NCBI RefSeq assembly: GCF_024497955.1
Contig: NZ_JANHKP010000027.1
Location: 1 to 33,034, forward strand
Reading direction: 5' to 3'
Origin: Streptomyces sp. C10-9-1
Lineage (GTDB): Bacteria; Actinomycetota; Actinomycetes; Streptomycetales; Streptomycetaceae
Length of the DNA: 33,034 nucleotides
The notes beneath the pieces are model-generated. The model saw only the letters and a program-made list of their open reading frames with translations. It made no database searches and had not been told where the DNA came from. Positions 22,813 to 30,895 of this stretch are shown piece by piece (position 1 is the stretch's first letter; the number at the start of each line of letters is the position of its first letter). The position numbers and the translations under genes were made by a program.

Positions 22813-23942
22813 GCGGACTCCCGTAGTTGGGTGTGGACGGCGTGGGCGTGCCGCAGCGCGGCAGCCAGGTCGCTCTGGTCCAGGGCTGGTTCGCGGGTGC
22901 CGTCGGACAGGCGCAGGGCGGTGGTGATGTGGTCGATGCCGCCGAGGTCGTCGCGGACGGCGGTGCCCAGGACGTCGATGGAGCCTTCTTCACGGGCCTC
23001 GCTGCGGCAGACGTAGGCCAGGTCGCAGAAGTGGCGGCAGGCGGGGGTGTAGCGGGCCGCGGTGATCTGCAGGGCTTCGGTGAGTGCTTTGGGGTCGCGG
23101 GTGGGCCGGTTGTCCTGATCGGGGGCGAGGTCGAAGGTGATGTGGGGCGGCAGCCCGTCCAGCAGGGGCTCGATCCGGGTGAGCCGGCTCAGCTGGCGGG
23201 TGAGGGAGGCGACCTTTTTGCGGGCGTCGACCACGCTGGCGGTGGGGCGGCGGCTGAAGTTGCGGGGCATGACGAGGATGACGTCGTCGGAGACCCTGTC
23301 CTGGTCGATTCCTTCGCTGTCCAGCAGTTGGCGCAGGGCGAGGATGTAGGCGGCGGCCTGGGTGACGGCTGCGGCTACTTTTGCCGGGTCGGCCTGGCCG
23401 TCTACGACGGCGAAGGACTTGATCTCGACGATGTGGAAGACGCCGTCGATCTGGAAGGCGACGACGTCGGGCTCGAGGTAGACGGGGCTGCCGGCGACGG
23501 TCAGCTGCAGGATGGGGTGGTCCAGCAGCGTGCGCGTCGGGCTGGTGGAGCGGACGGCTTCCAGGATGGCGGTGCGGGTGTAGGCGTGGCGAACCTGCAG
23601 GGAGGCGTCCTGGGTGCCGACGTTGGCGAGGTCGGTATGGGCGGCCTCGGGCAGTGGCAAGTCGAGGACCTCGCGTAACAGGCGCAGGAGTTCGGCGCCG
23701 CCGTCGGCCTTCACCTGCTGCTCGAAGATGGCCCCGCTCCTGAGGGCGAGGGAGGATTTGGCGAGGGGGCGGGGCTTTCCCAGGTGGACGGCGATGGCGT
23801 CCTTGTCGACGCCGGCGGCATCCAGAAGGGCCCGGCGGCTGCAGCCGGGATTGGTGGTCAGGGCCGCGAGGGTGCGGGCGTCGTGTCCCTTGGCGGGGAC
23901 GGGGCCGCGCAGCGCGTCGAGCCGGTCGTTGAGCAGACTCAC
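22809..23942 (-). CDS. Cas4/AddB-like PD-(D/E)XK nuclease with probable Fe-S cluster (377 aa)
   Basis: The RecB-type nuclease core is visible: 'RSGAIFE' (motif I-like, G70/E74), 'EPDVVAF' with Asp159, 'VEIKSF' with Glu173 and Lys175, and a downstream 'QAAAY' (Gln195, Tyr199), the QxxxY motif of the RecB/Cas4 group. Cys34 ('NPGCSRRALL') and a C-terminal trio Cys302, Cys306 and Cys312 ('CRHFCDLAYVC') have the split spacing of the 4Fe-4S cluster in Cas4 and AddB. Metal-dependent DNA cleavage is expected. GTG 23942 is preferred because the upstream gene ends at 23977 and AAGGA lies upstream. It overlaps the next gene as ATGA. Confidence 0.88.
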   Translation of the reverse strand: MSLLNDRLDALRGPVPAKGHDARTLAALTTNPGCSRRALLDAAGVDKDAIAVHLGKPRPLAKSSLALRSGAIFEQQVKADGGAELLRLLREVLDLPLPEAAHTDLANVGTQDASLQVRHAYTRTAILEAVRSTSPTRTLLDHPILQLTVAGSPVYLEPDVVAFQIDGVFHIVEIKSFAVVDGQADPAKVAAAVTQAAAYILALRQLLDSEGIDQDRVSDDVILVMPRNFSRRPTASVVDARKKVASLTRQLSRLTRIEPLLDGLPPHITFDLAPDQDNRPTRDPKALTEALQITAARYTPACRHFCDLAYVCRSEAREEGSIDVLGTAVRDDLGGIDHITTALRLSDGTREPALDQSDLAAALRHAHAVHTQLRESA

Positions 23943-23976
23943 GAAGCTAGCTTCCTTGCGGGGTGGATCGGGGCGG

Positions 23977-24837
23977 TCAGGGAACGGAGCGAAGTCGGCG
24001 GGCGGACTGGAAGGAGCCGCCGAACAGCAGCCCTGCGTCGTCGAGTTGGCGGCGTGCGCGTTGGGCCGCCTCGGTGCGGGTCGCGGTGTCGGCGTCGGCG
24101 TGCAGGGCGAGTTCGTCCTGGGCGGCGCGGCGCAGCAGCGGCAGGTCGACGGGGACTCCAACGGCGGTGCGTTGCTGGATGGGGGCCTGAGCGCCTGGGA
24201 TGTTCTGGGCGTAGCGGGTGAGAAGTTGCCGGGCGGCCAGGGGCAGGGTGTCGGGATCGAGGCGTTCGGCGGCGTCGGCGATGTTCAGGGCGCTGGTGAG
24301 GAAGTGGACGCGGGCGCCGAGAGGGCCGACGATGCGCTGCTCCAGGGGCCAGGTGCTGACGGTGAGCAGGCCGCGGGCGGGTGAGAGCAGGTCGGAGGTG
24401 AGCGCCGGGCACAGGTAGTAGGGGCGGGCGCCGGGGGCGGAGCGGTAGGAGCGTTCCTCGTCGCGGCGCAGGCTGGTCAGCCGAGAGGGGGCCAGCGCGC
24501 CGGCGAAGAAGGCTTCATGGACGGTGCTGATGAGCTTGGGGGCGGCGGGCACCGCGAGGAGGTTCAGGACCTGGTGGACCTGTTCCCGGGCGGGCAGCGG
24601 GGTCACCGGCTCCGTCGGCGCGTGGTGCGCGGGAGTACCGGGTGGTGTTTCTTCGGAAGTGGGGGGGTCTTCGCTGTCCACGCTCTGTTCGAACAGGGCG
24701 TCCCAGGCGCGCTGGGTGCGTCGCAGTTCGTCGCGGAGCTGTCTGACCTGGCCTTCGTCACGGGCCAGTTGGGCGCGCCGCATGGCCTGCTGCAGCTGTT
24801 GCATGCGTTGTTCGAGTGCGTCCAGATGCTCGTGCAT
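23977..24837 (-). CDS. Coiled-coil protein heading the nuclease/helicase operon (286 aa)
   Basis: The first about 50 residues form a heptad-like coiled coil ('LEQRMQQLQQAMRRAQLAR'). A Pro/Thr-rich linker and a helical, Arg-rich domain of unknown type follow. No catalytic motif was recognised. It could be a scaffold or DNA sensor for the complex made by the genes behind it. ATG 24837 has no clear Shine-Dalgarno, but a -10-like TAGGGT on the minus strand (24844-24849) ends 6 nt before the ATG, which predicts a leaderless transcript beginning at the start codon. It is followed by the nuclease gene after 34 bp. Confidence 0.75.
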   Translation of the reverse strand: MHEHLDALEQRMQQLQQAMRRAQLARDEGQVRQLRDELRRTQRAWDALFEQSVDSEDPPTSEETPPGTPAHHAPTEPVTPLPAREQVHQVLNLLAVPAAPKLISTVHEAFFAGALAPSRLTSLRRDEERSYRSAPGARPYYLCPALTSDLLSPARGLLTVSTWPLEQRIVGPLGARVHFLTSALNIADAAERLDPDTLPLAARQLLTRYAQNIPGAQAPIQQRTAVGVPVDLPLLRRAAQDELALHADADTATRTEAAQRARRQLDDAGLLFGGSFQSARRLRSVP

Positions 24838-24843
24838 GGCAGC

Positions 24844-24898
24844 ACCCTACCGCATTCCAGTGTTTTCCAGCTTTCTCCTGTGATTGCTGTTGTAGAGT
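24844..24898. promoter_or_regulatory. Divergent promoters for nuclease/helicase operon and sbcDC
   Basis: On the minus strand TAGGGT (24844-24849) ends 6 nt before ATG 24837. On the plus strand TAGAGT (24893-24898) is a -10 for sbcD, whose GTG follows 74 nt later. Both fit the streptomycete TAGRRT pattern, but -35 elements are poor. A repeated TTCCAG (24855-24860 and 24865-24870) lies between them and may be an operator. The two arms therefore share one control region. Confidence 0.5.
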
Positions 24899-24971
24899 CG
24901 TCGACACTTCGCCAACTGCCGCTGCGGCAGCGGGCGTCGGGCAGTCGCGCCTGCACTGAGGAGAGTCGCTC

Positions 24972-26258
24972 GTGAAAGCCCTGCACACATCCGACTGGCA
25001 TCTGGGCCGGGCCCTGCAACGCCGCTCCCGGGACGACGAGTTCGACGCCGTCCTGGCCGAGATCACCGCCATCGCCGAGTCGGTGCAGCCGGATCTGATC
25101 GTGCACAGCGGCGACCTCTTCGACTCCTACCGGCCCGCACACAAGGACGTTCTGCGCGCACTGCGCTGCCTGAACGCCTTCGCCCGCATCGCGCCGACTG
25201 TCGTCCTGGGCGGCAACCACGACTCGCCCGAGCTTTTCGACCTGCTCAACTACGTGGCCGCTCTGCGGCCGGACGCCGACCAGCACCGTCTGCGTTTCGT
25301 CCACAGCCGCGGCGACACGAACCCCGGCGCCGTACTCGACTTCGACAGCCGTGACGGGCACCAGCGCATCCGCCTGGCCGCCCTGCCGTACGTGCACCCC
25401 AACCGCTACCTGCACCTCTTCCCCGGGTTCGGAACCACCGAGGGCGCCTACGCGACCGGCCTGCGTGAGCTGCAGGAGGGTTTGCTTGCCCGGCTGCGTG
25501 ACGGCTACGCCCCCGAGCGTGACGTCCTGCTGTTCACCGCCCACCAGTACGTGGCCAGCGCCGTTCCCGCCCAGAGCGAGCGCATGTGGGAGGTGCGCGA
25601 GCCCTACGCCACCGATGCCGACGCCCTGCCCCAGGTCGCCTACTGCGCCTTGGGGCACATCCACAAACCCCAGCCGGTCGGCGCCGGGCGGCTGCCGGCC
25701 CGCTACGCCGGCAGCCCCCTGCAGATGGACTTCGGCGAGAGCGAGGAGACCAAGAGCGTCACCGTCGTCGAGGCGGGACCCGGCCGACGCACCCTGATCA
25801 CCCCGCACACGCTGCACTCCGGGCGGCGCCTGGCCCGATTCCACGGCACCCTGGAGGAACTCGGCGTCGATGCAGCCCAGTACACAGGCGTCTACCTCAA
25901 GGCCGTCATCCGCAGTGACGAACCCGTCCCCCGGCTCGGGGACAGGGTCGCCGAGCTGGTGCCGCAGGCCATCGTGGTGGACGTCGAGGAGGACTGCGCG
26001 GCCACCCGGGCAAGCGTTCTGACAGGTGCCGACGCCGCCGATGACAGCAAGCTCGACATCACCGCAGTGTTCAGTGCCTACCTCGCCGAGGCCGGCACTC
26101 CCGGGCAGAACGCCGACGAGGTGGTCGCCGCCTTCGCCCACCTGCTGAACACGCCTGACGCCACGTCGGCCCCCTCCTCCGCCGAGCAGCTCCTCGCCAA
26201 GGCGCTCGCCACCCCCTGGACCGGCGTCGCCCGCAGCCGAACGGAGACCGCGTCATGA
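24972..26258 (+). CDS. SbcD/Mre11-type nuclease subunit (428 aa)
   Basis: Calcineurin-like phosphoesterase motifs are in order: 'SDWHLG' (Asp8, His10), 'VHSGDLFD' (Asp48), 'GGNHDS' (Asn82, His83, Asp84), 'TAHQYV' and 'GHIHKP' further on. These bind two Mn ions, and with SbcC give an ATP-regulated nuclease that cuts hairpins and DNA ends. GTG 24972 has GAGGAGAG about 8 nt upstream. It overlaps sbcC as ATGA, as in most sbcDC operons. It shows no truncation. It is possibly an accessory second copy used in defence rather than the housekeeping pair (inference from neighbours). Confidence 0.95.
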   Translation: MKALHTSDWHLGRALQRRSRDDEFDAVLAEITAIAESVQPDLIVHSGDLFDSYRPAHKDVLRALRCLNAFARIAPTVVLGGNHDSPELFDLLNYVAALRPDADQHRLRFVHSRGDTNPGAVLDFDSRDGHQRIRLAALPYVHPNRYLHLFPGFGTTEGAYATGLRELQEGLLARLRDGYAPERDVLLFTAHQYVASAVPAQSERMWEVREPYATDADALPQVAYCALGHIHKPQPVGAGRLPARYAGSPLQMDFGESEETKSVTVVEAGPGRRTLITPHTLHSGRRLARFHGTLEELGVDAAQYTGVYLKAVIRSDEPVPRLGDRVAELVPQAIVVDVEEDCAATRASVLTGADAADDSKLDITAVFSAYLAEAGTPGQNADEVVAAFAHLLNTPDATSAPSSAEQLLAKALATPWTGVARSRTETAS

Positions 26259-29200
26259 AGATCGCCCGCCTGACCTTCTCGGGAGTCCGCAGCTACCCCG
26301 ACACCTGCACGATCGACTTCACCGGCAAGACCCTCATCGGCATCCTCGGCGACACCGGCGCGGGCAAGACCAGCATCCTCGAGGCCATCACCGCCGCCCT
26401 GTACGGGAAGTGCTCCTGGACCGAACGCGCAGCCCAGCTCCGCTCCGACCACTGCGACACGATGATGATCGAGTTGGTGTTCTCGGTGGAGGGCCGGGAC
26501 TGGACGGTGCACCGCGTCTTCCACGAATCCCGTCCCACCCAGGCACGGCTGACGGCTCCGGACGGCACGCACACCGATGGGGTGCGCCCCGTGGACGACG
26601 CGATCCGAAGGCTCATCGGGATCGACTACGTCACCTTCAAGTCCTCCGTCCTGGTCCCGCAGGGACGCTTCGGAGACCTGCTCAACGCGGGCGACGCCGA
26701 CCGCACCCGCATCCTGAAGTCTCTCTTCGGTGTCGACGAGCTGCAGCACGTGCGACAGCTCGCCACTGAGTCCGCCGGGCGCCTCAAGGACCTCATCAGC
26801 CAGGCCCAGCGCGATGACGCCCGGCTTGACGACGATCCTCGCGCGGCGGCCCAAGCCGCCCGGGAACGCCATGACAGGGCCCAAGCCGGTGCCGCGGACC
26901 TCAGTCGCCGGCTGACCGAGCTGCGCCAGCTACAGGTATCGACAGCACAGGCCCAGCAGCAGGCACGTCAGAGCGCGGACGCCGCCTCGGTGCTCGCCGA
27001 GCGCCGCATCTCGGGCTACGGCAGCACGACCGCCGCCGTCCGGCAGGCAAGGGACGAACTGGAGCAGCTGCAGAAGACCAACGCCGCGGCCGAAACGACC
27101 GCCCAAGCCCATCTCGAGGACGTCACCGCCGAGCGGGACACAGCCGTCGCGGCAGGTCTGGCGCCCGACGCCCTGGCCGCGGCCGCTCAGGTCCTCAAGG
27201 ACGCGCCCGGCCGGCTCAGCACCCTCGCCGACGGGGAAACAGCGCACACCCGGCTCCTGACCGAGCTCGAGGAGGAAGAAGAGGACCTGGCCAAACGCGC
27301 CGGCGAGCTGGAGGAGGCCGAACAGCGCATCGAGGAGATGCGCGCGCCGCTGCAGGACGCCGAGTATGAGGCGACCGGTGCGGCCGAGGCGCTGCAGACG
27401 ATGAAGACCTCCGTCCGGCGCGCCGGTGAAGCAGCGAGCGCACTCGCCCAGCAGCGTGCCGCCCAGGCCCGCACACACGGCAAGCTCACCGCCCTGGTGC
27501 AGGCACCTCCCGACGGCGACCCGGACGTAGCCCGGGCCGGAGTGCGGCGCGCGCAGGACATGCTGGAGATCATCAGGCGCCAGGAAGCGGCGCACACGGC
27601 AGGCGACGGCCTGGCCGCCGGCGACGGCTGCCCCGTCTGTACCGGGACGCTGCCTGAGGACTACCAGCCGCCGCAGCCGCACAACGCCGAGGCCCTCACC
27701 CTTGCCAAGGCCACGGCGGACGAGGCCTTAGCCGCACTGGCCCGCGCCGAACGCGAGCACACCCTGCACGCGCACGAGGTCGAACAGCTCCAGGAGGCCC
27801 AGAACGAACATCGACAGCAGGTGCAGGAAGCCACTCGCCTGCTGGAGGACCAGTTGCCCCTCGTACGGGAGCGGGCCCGGGAACTCGCCGTTCGCAGCAC
27901 CCACCCCCGACCCGAGGTATACGGGAAAGAGTTGGAAAGCGCCGCCGCAGCGGCCCTGTCCCGCATGGCGGCGTCCACGCCCCCGACCGCTGCCGAGCAG
28001 GAGGTCTTGGTCGACGAACTCCTGCAAGACGCCGACCGGCGCGTCGCACAGCTGCAGGAGGCGGTCGTCTCCAGCCGGAACGAGCTGGCACAGAAGGAAA
28101 CGGCACTAGGCGCGGCGCGTGCTTCGCTTCAGGCGGCCACGCTCGCCGCGGAGAAGCGACGCGCACAGGCGCTCCAGACCACCGAGCGTCTGGAAAGCGA
28201 ACAGCGCAGCCTGTTGGCTTGCCTGTCCGCACTGCCCGAGCTCGCACGAGCACACCTGCCCCAGCAGCCTGCCCTCCCCTCCCCCGACCACCTGGAAGCC
28301 GCCACCCAGGCCCTGCGTCACGAACAGAACCATCAGCAGGAGCTTGCCCAGCGGCAGGAGGAACTCCGTGGGCTCGTGCATTCGCTGGTGGCCGAGCGGG
28401 GCAAGCTGACCGAGCGCCAGCAGCAGGAGGTCACTCAGCCTCTGCACGAGCTCGGGGCGCAGCTGCAGCGATGGGCCGACAGCGCTCTCAACGCGGCCGC
28501 GCTGGTTGAGGAGGCCCGACGCCCCGTGCTGCCCTTGCCGGCAGGAACGAACGACCCCACGGTCATGGAGCAGTACGCTGCCCGCCTAAAGGGCGCCAGC
28601 ACCTCCCTGTTTGCGGCTCTGGACGAGCACGGCACCGCGGCACGTGCCGCCATGGCGGAGCTGACCGCGCGGTTGTCCGCGCATGCAGAAGCGGTGGCCG
28701 CTGCCCACCCCGGCAGCGCCGTGCTGCAGGTGGACTCCGAGACGGATCCGCTTGAGCCCACACTCCTGGACGGCCTGAGCAGTCAGGCCGGCACGCTGCG
28801 CAACGAGGCCGCGTGTGCCGTGCGGGACGAGGAGCAGGCCCTGTCCCAGGTTCCGCACAAAGACCGGCTGACGGCAGCCATCAGCGCTGGCGAGCGCCAG
28901 CTGGCCGCCTGGCAAGCGGTGAGCGCGCACCTGACGGACGGGAAATTCCTCGGCCATCTCACCGACCTGCGCACCCGTGCTCTGCTCGCCTACGGCAGCG
29001 AGCTGCTGCAACAGCTCTCCGGCGGCCGGCTGGGATTCGCCGCCAACTTCGACATCGTCAACCTCTCCAGCCGTGCCCGCCGCAGCTCGCGCACCCTCTC
29101 CGGCGGAGAGACCTTCCAGGCCTCACTCGCTCTCTCCCTCGCTCTGATGGAGATGCACGGCCGAAGCGGCACCCGACTGGAGAGCCTCTTCCTCGACGAA

Positions 29201-29437
29201 GGCTTCGGCACTCTGGACGCCGCCCGTCTCGACGGCGCCCTGCAGGTCCTGCGCACCCATGTCGGAGCCGACAAGCTGCTGGCCGTCATCAGCCACCTGC
29301 GTCCCGTTGCCGAGACCGTGCACGACGTGCTGTGGGTCGAAAAGGACCACCGTGGCTCCAGAGCCCACTGGCTGAGCGCAGCGGAACGCGACACTCTCAT
29401 CCGCGAAGACCTCCACAACCTGGCCGACCTCACTTGA
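26255..29437 (+). CDS. SbcC/Rad50-type ATPase (1060 aa)
   Basis: Walker A 'GDTGAGKTS' lies at residues 32-40. Two long coiled-coil arms flank a zinc hook 'CPVC' at 459-462. The ABC signature 'LSGGE' is at 948-952, and Walker B 'LFLDEGFG' with Asp981/Glu982 lies near the end. Length and order match SbcC, the SMC-like partner that dimerises by hook and heads and gates SbcD on DNA ends. ATG 26255 overlaps the sbcD stop. It converges on jetD across the inverted repeat at 29479. Confidence 0.95.
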   Translation: MKIARLTFSGVRSYPDTCTIDFTGKTLIGILGDTGAGKTSILEAITAALYGKCSWTERAAQLRSDHCDTMMIELVFSVEGRDWTVHRVFHESRPTQARLTAPDGTHTDGVRPVDDAIRRLIGIDYVTFKSSVLVPQGRFGDLLNAGDADRTRILKSLFGVDELQHVRQLATESAGRLKDLISQAQRDDARLDDDPRAAAQAARERHDRAQAGAADLSRRLTELRQLQVSTAQAQQQARQSADAASVLAERRISGYGSTTAAVRQARDELEQLQKTNAAAETTAQAHLEDVTAERDTAVAAGLAPDALAAAAQVLKDAPGRLSTLADGETAHTRLLTELEEEEEDLAKRAGELEEAEQRIEEMRAPLQDAEYEATGAAEALQTMKTSVRRAGEAASALAQQRAAQARTHGKLTALVQAPPDGDPDVARAGVRRAQDMLEIIRRQEAAHTAGDGLAAGDGCPVCTGTLPEDYQPPQPHNAEALTLAKATADEALAALARAEREHTLHAHEVEQLQEAQNEHRQQVQEATRLLEDQLPLVRERARELAVRSTHPRPEVYGKELESAAAAALSRMAASTPPTAAEQEVLVDELLQDADRRVAQLQEAVVSSRNELAQKETALGAARASLQAATLAAEKRRAQALQTTERLESEQRSLLACLSALPELARAHLPQQPALPSPDHLEAATQALRHEQNHQQELAQRQEELRGLVHSLVAERGKLTERQQQEVTQPLHELGAQLQRWADSALNAAALVEEARRPVLPLPAGTNDPTVMEQYAARLKGASTSLFAALDEHGTAARAAMAELTARLSAHAEAVAAAHPGSAVLQVDSETDPLEPTLLDGLSSQAGTLRNEAACAVRDEEQALSQVPHKDRLTAAISAGERQLAAWQAVSAHLTDGKFLGHLTDLRTRALLAYGSELLQQLSGGRLGFAANFDIVNLSSRARRSSRTLSGGETFQASLALSLALMEMHGRSGTRLESLFLDEGFGTLDAARLDGALQVLRTHVGADKLLAVISHLRPVAETVHDVLWVEKDHRGSRAHWLSAAERDTLIREDLHNLADLT

Positions 29438-29478
29438 ACCCCTCACGCCGGTCAGCAGGCCGCCGCGTGGCTCAACGA

Positions 29479-29512
29479 GCGCAGGTCCTGCGACGTGTCG
29501 CAGGACCTGCGC
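29479..29512. terminator. Perfect 16-bp inverted repeat, bidirectional terminator
   Basis: The left arm 29479-29494 is perfectly complementary to 29497-29512 with a 2-bp centre (GT). The repeated core is GCAGGTCCTGCGAC. It lies 42 bp past the sbcC stop and about 310 bp before the end of the convergent jetD. Such a long perfect palindrome fits a bidirectional terminator; a binding or recombination site cannot be excluded. Confidence 0.65.
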
Positions 29513-29821
29513 CAAGCGAGAGTGCCCTCACAGCTCATAGCACGCCGGTTCACCAGGGCAAAACAGCCTGGTCACCTACCAGGGGTCGCCCCGCACACTC
29601 CGCCATAGGGCTCGAAGCACCGCCTCGTGGGGACCTGTGGTCCCTGAGACGGCTGTATCTCGGGGGTGCGCACCGAGCGGATGCGCATGTCTCGTCCGGG
29701 GCCGGAGCTCGCCCGTCTGCGCAACGGCGCCGGGACGCCCGTGCAGCACCGCGGCCTCACTCGGCGACCGCACCTCGGTGGTATCGCTCGCCATCTCGAC
29801 GTCCCCGAGGCGGGCGACCGT
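29513..29821. other. Stretch between convergent sbcC and jetD
   Basis: No intact gene. On the minus strand the frame of jetD stays open after its TAG (29822-29824) down to about 29576, and its first about 36 codons keep coding-like GC3 bias ('EVRSPSEAAVLHGRPG'). This may be a gene remnant or the former C-terminus of jetD. Confidence 0.35.
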
Positions 29822-30895
29822 CTAGGGGAATGCGAGCCCGTCCTGCCACTCGCTCACCTCGGTGCGTGCCTGTAGGGCACGCATGCCGACCGCCTCCTGG
29901 GCAAGGCGGCAGCCGGCGGCGAGAAGCGATGCGGCCCGCGTTGCTAGCGGTTCGGAGAGCCAGCCAGCGAGTTCTAGGGCCTTCCCGTGAGGCACCGGTG
30001 TCTGTCCTGGCTGCGGCACACCGATCTCGAGCAACAGCCGGTACAGACCTGCCGCCGGACACACGGGAGGGAGCCCTTCCTGGGCTGCCCTTCGATGTGC
30101 GCTGGCTGGGATTCGCAGGCCATCGGCGTCGAGATCGCCAAAGTATGCGATCGCGCGTACCTCCGTCACGTCGAGGACCGAGGCGACCGACGCTTCGAAC
30201 GCTGCCCCCGCTCCCCATGCAACCCGTCCGACATCTCCGGGATCGGCAGTCAGCACGCGAGTGAGCGTGTCGAAGGTGTCGGCGTTCTCGACTACGAGAA
30301 GCACTGGACCGCCTCCGATCCTGCGGGTCGACAATGGCGGGTGCGCCCGGAAGGTGCGCAGGAGTCCAAGCGTGAGTCGGCCCGGCGCGAACAGGGAGGT
30401 GTTGAGCAGAGCATCGAGGCGCTTCTCATGCCCGAGAACTTCGAGAGATCGTTCCCTCAGTGGTACGACGTCGTCGTCGCGGCCGCAGTCACGCAGCCAG
30501 TCGTTGATTAAGCGCAAGGTGCCAATCTGTCCCAACGTGAGCCGAGCGGATGCGGCCCAGGCGAGTTCCGGGCGCCACGCTATCGCTTGGGCTGCTGCTG
30601 CGGCCGAGGGTGAGGGTTGAGGGGCAGGCAGCTTGAGGCGAGTCGGCAGCGCGGGAGTCACCGAGGTGTCCTTGGTGTGGGAGCAGCTGATCAAGCCTGC
30701 GGCGGTGAGCGCTTCGAGGGCCTCAGCGAGGTCTGTACGGCGGCTGGGGCGCATCGCAGAGGCTGCGTCGGCGATGGCGAAGACTTCCCACAGCTCTGCG
30801 AGGGTGAGGGTTCGCCGTGGCCATTCCTCCAGTGCTGCGGCAAGTCTCATGGCTCGCGGGGACAGCGTGACCTTGGCTGAGGTGGAGGGGTTCAT
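29822..30895 (-). CDS. jetD: Wadjet JetD-type Toprim nuclease (357 aa)
   Basis: The N-terminal about 70 residues form a winged-helix-like segment. The C-terminal half is a DUF2220-type Toprim domain: 'VLLVVENADTF' holds the catalytic Glu203, and 'YFGDLDADGLRI' holds Asp254, Asp256 and Asp258 (the DxD motif). JetD is the nuclease of Wadjet, which with the SMC-like JetABC extrudes and cuts circular plasmid DNA. Size matches known JetD (about 350-400). It starts at an ATGA overlap with jetC upstream. Wadjet subtype was not resolved. The Toprim acidic residues look intact. Confidence 0.85.
   Translation of the reverse strand: MNPSTSAKVTLSPRAMRLAAALEEWPRRTLTLAELWEVFAIADAASAMRPSRRTDLAEALEALTAAGLISCSHTKDTSVTPALPTRLKLPAPQPSPSAAAAAQAIAWRPELAWAASARLTLGQIGTLRLINDWLRDCGRDDDVVPLRERSLEVLGHEKRLDALLNTSLFAPGRLTLGLLRTFRAHPPLSTRRIGGGPVLLVVENADTFDTLTRVLTADPGDVGRVAWGAGAAFEASVASVLDVTEVRAIAYFGDLDADGLRIPASAHRRAAQEGLPPVCPAAGLYRLLLEIGVPQPGQTPVPHGKALELAGWLSEPLATRAASLLAAGCRLAQEAVGMRALQARTEVSEWQDGLAFP

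Noticed and set aside
19129..24384. Several plus-strand Gly/Val-rich frames opposite the operon
   Set aside because: Antisense shadows typical of high-GC coding DNA, with no motifs or ribosome sites.
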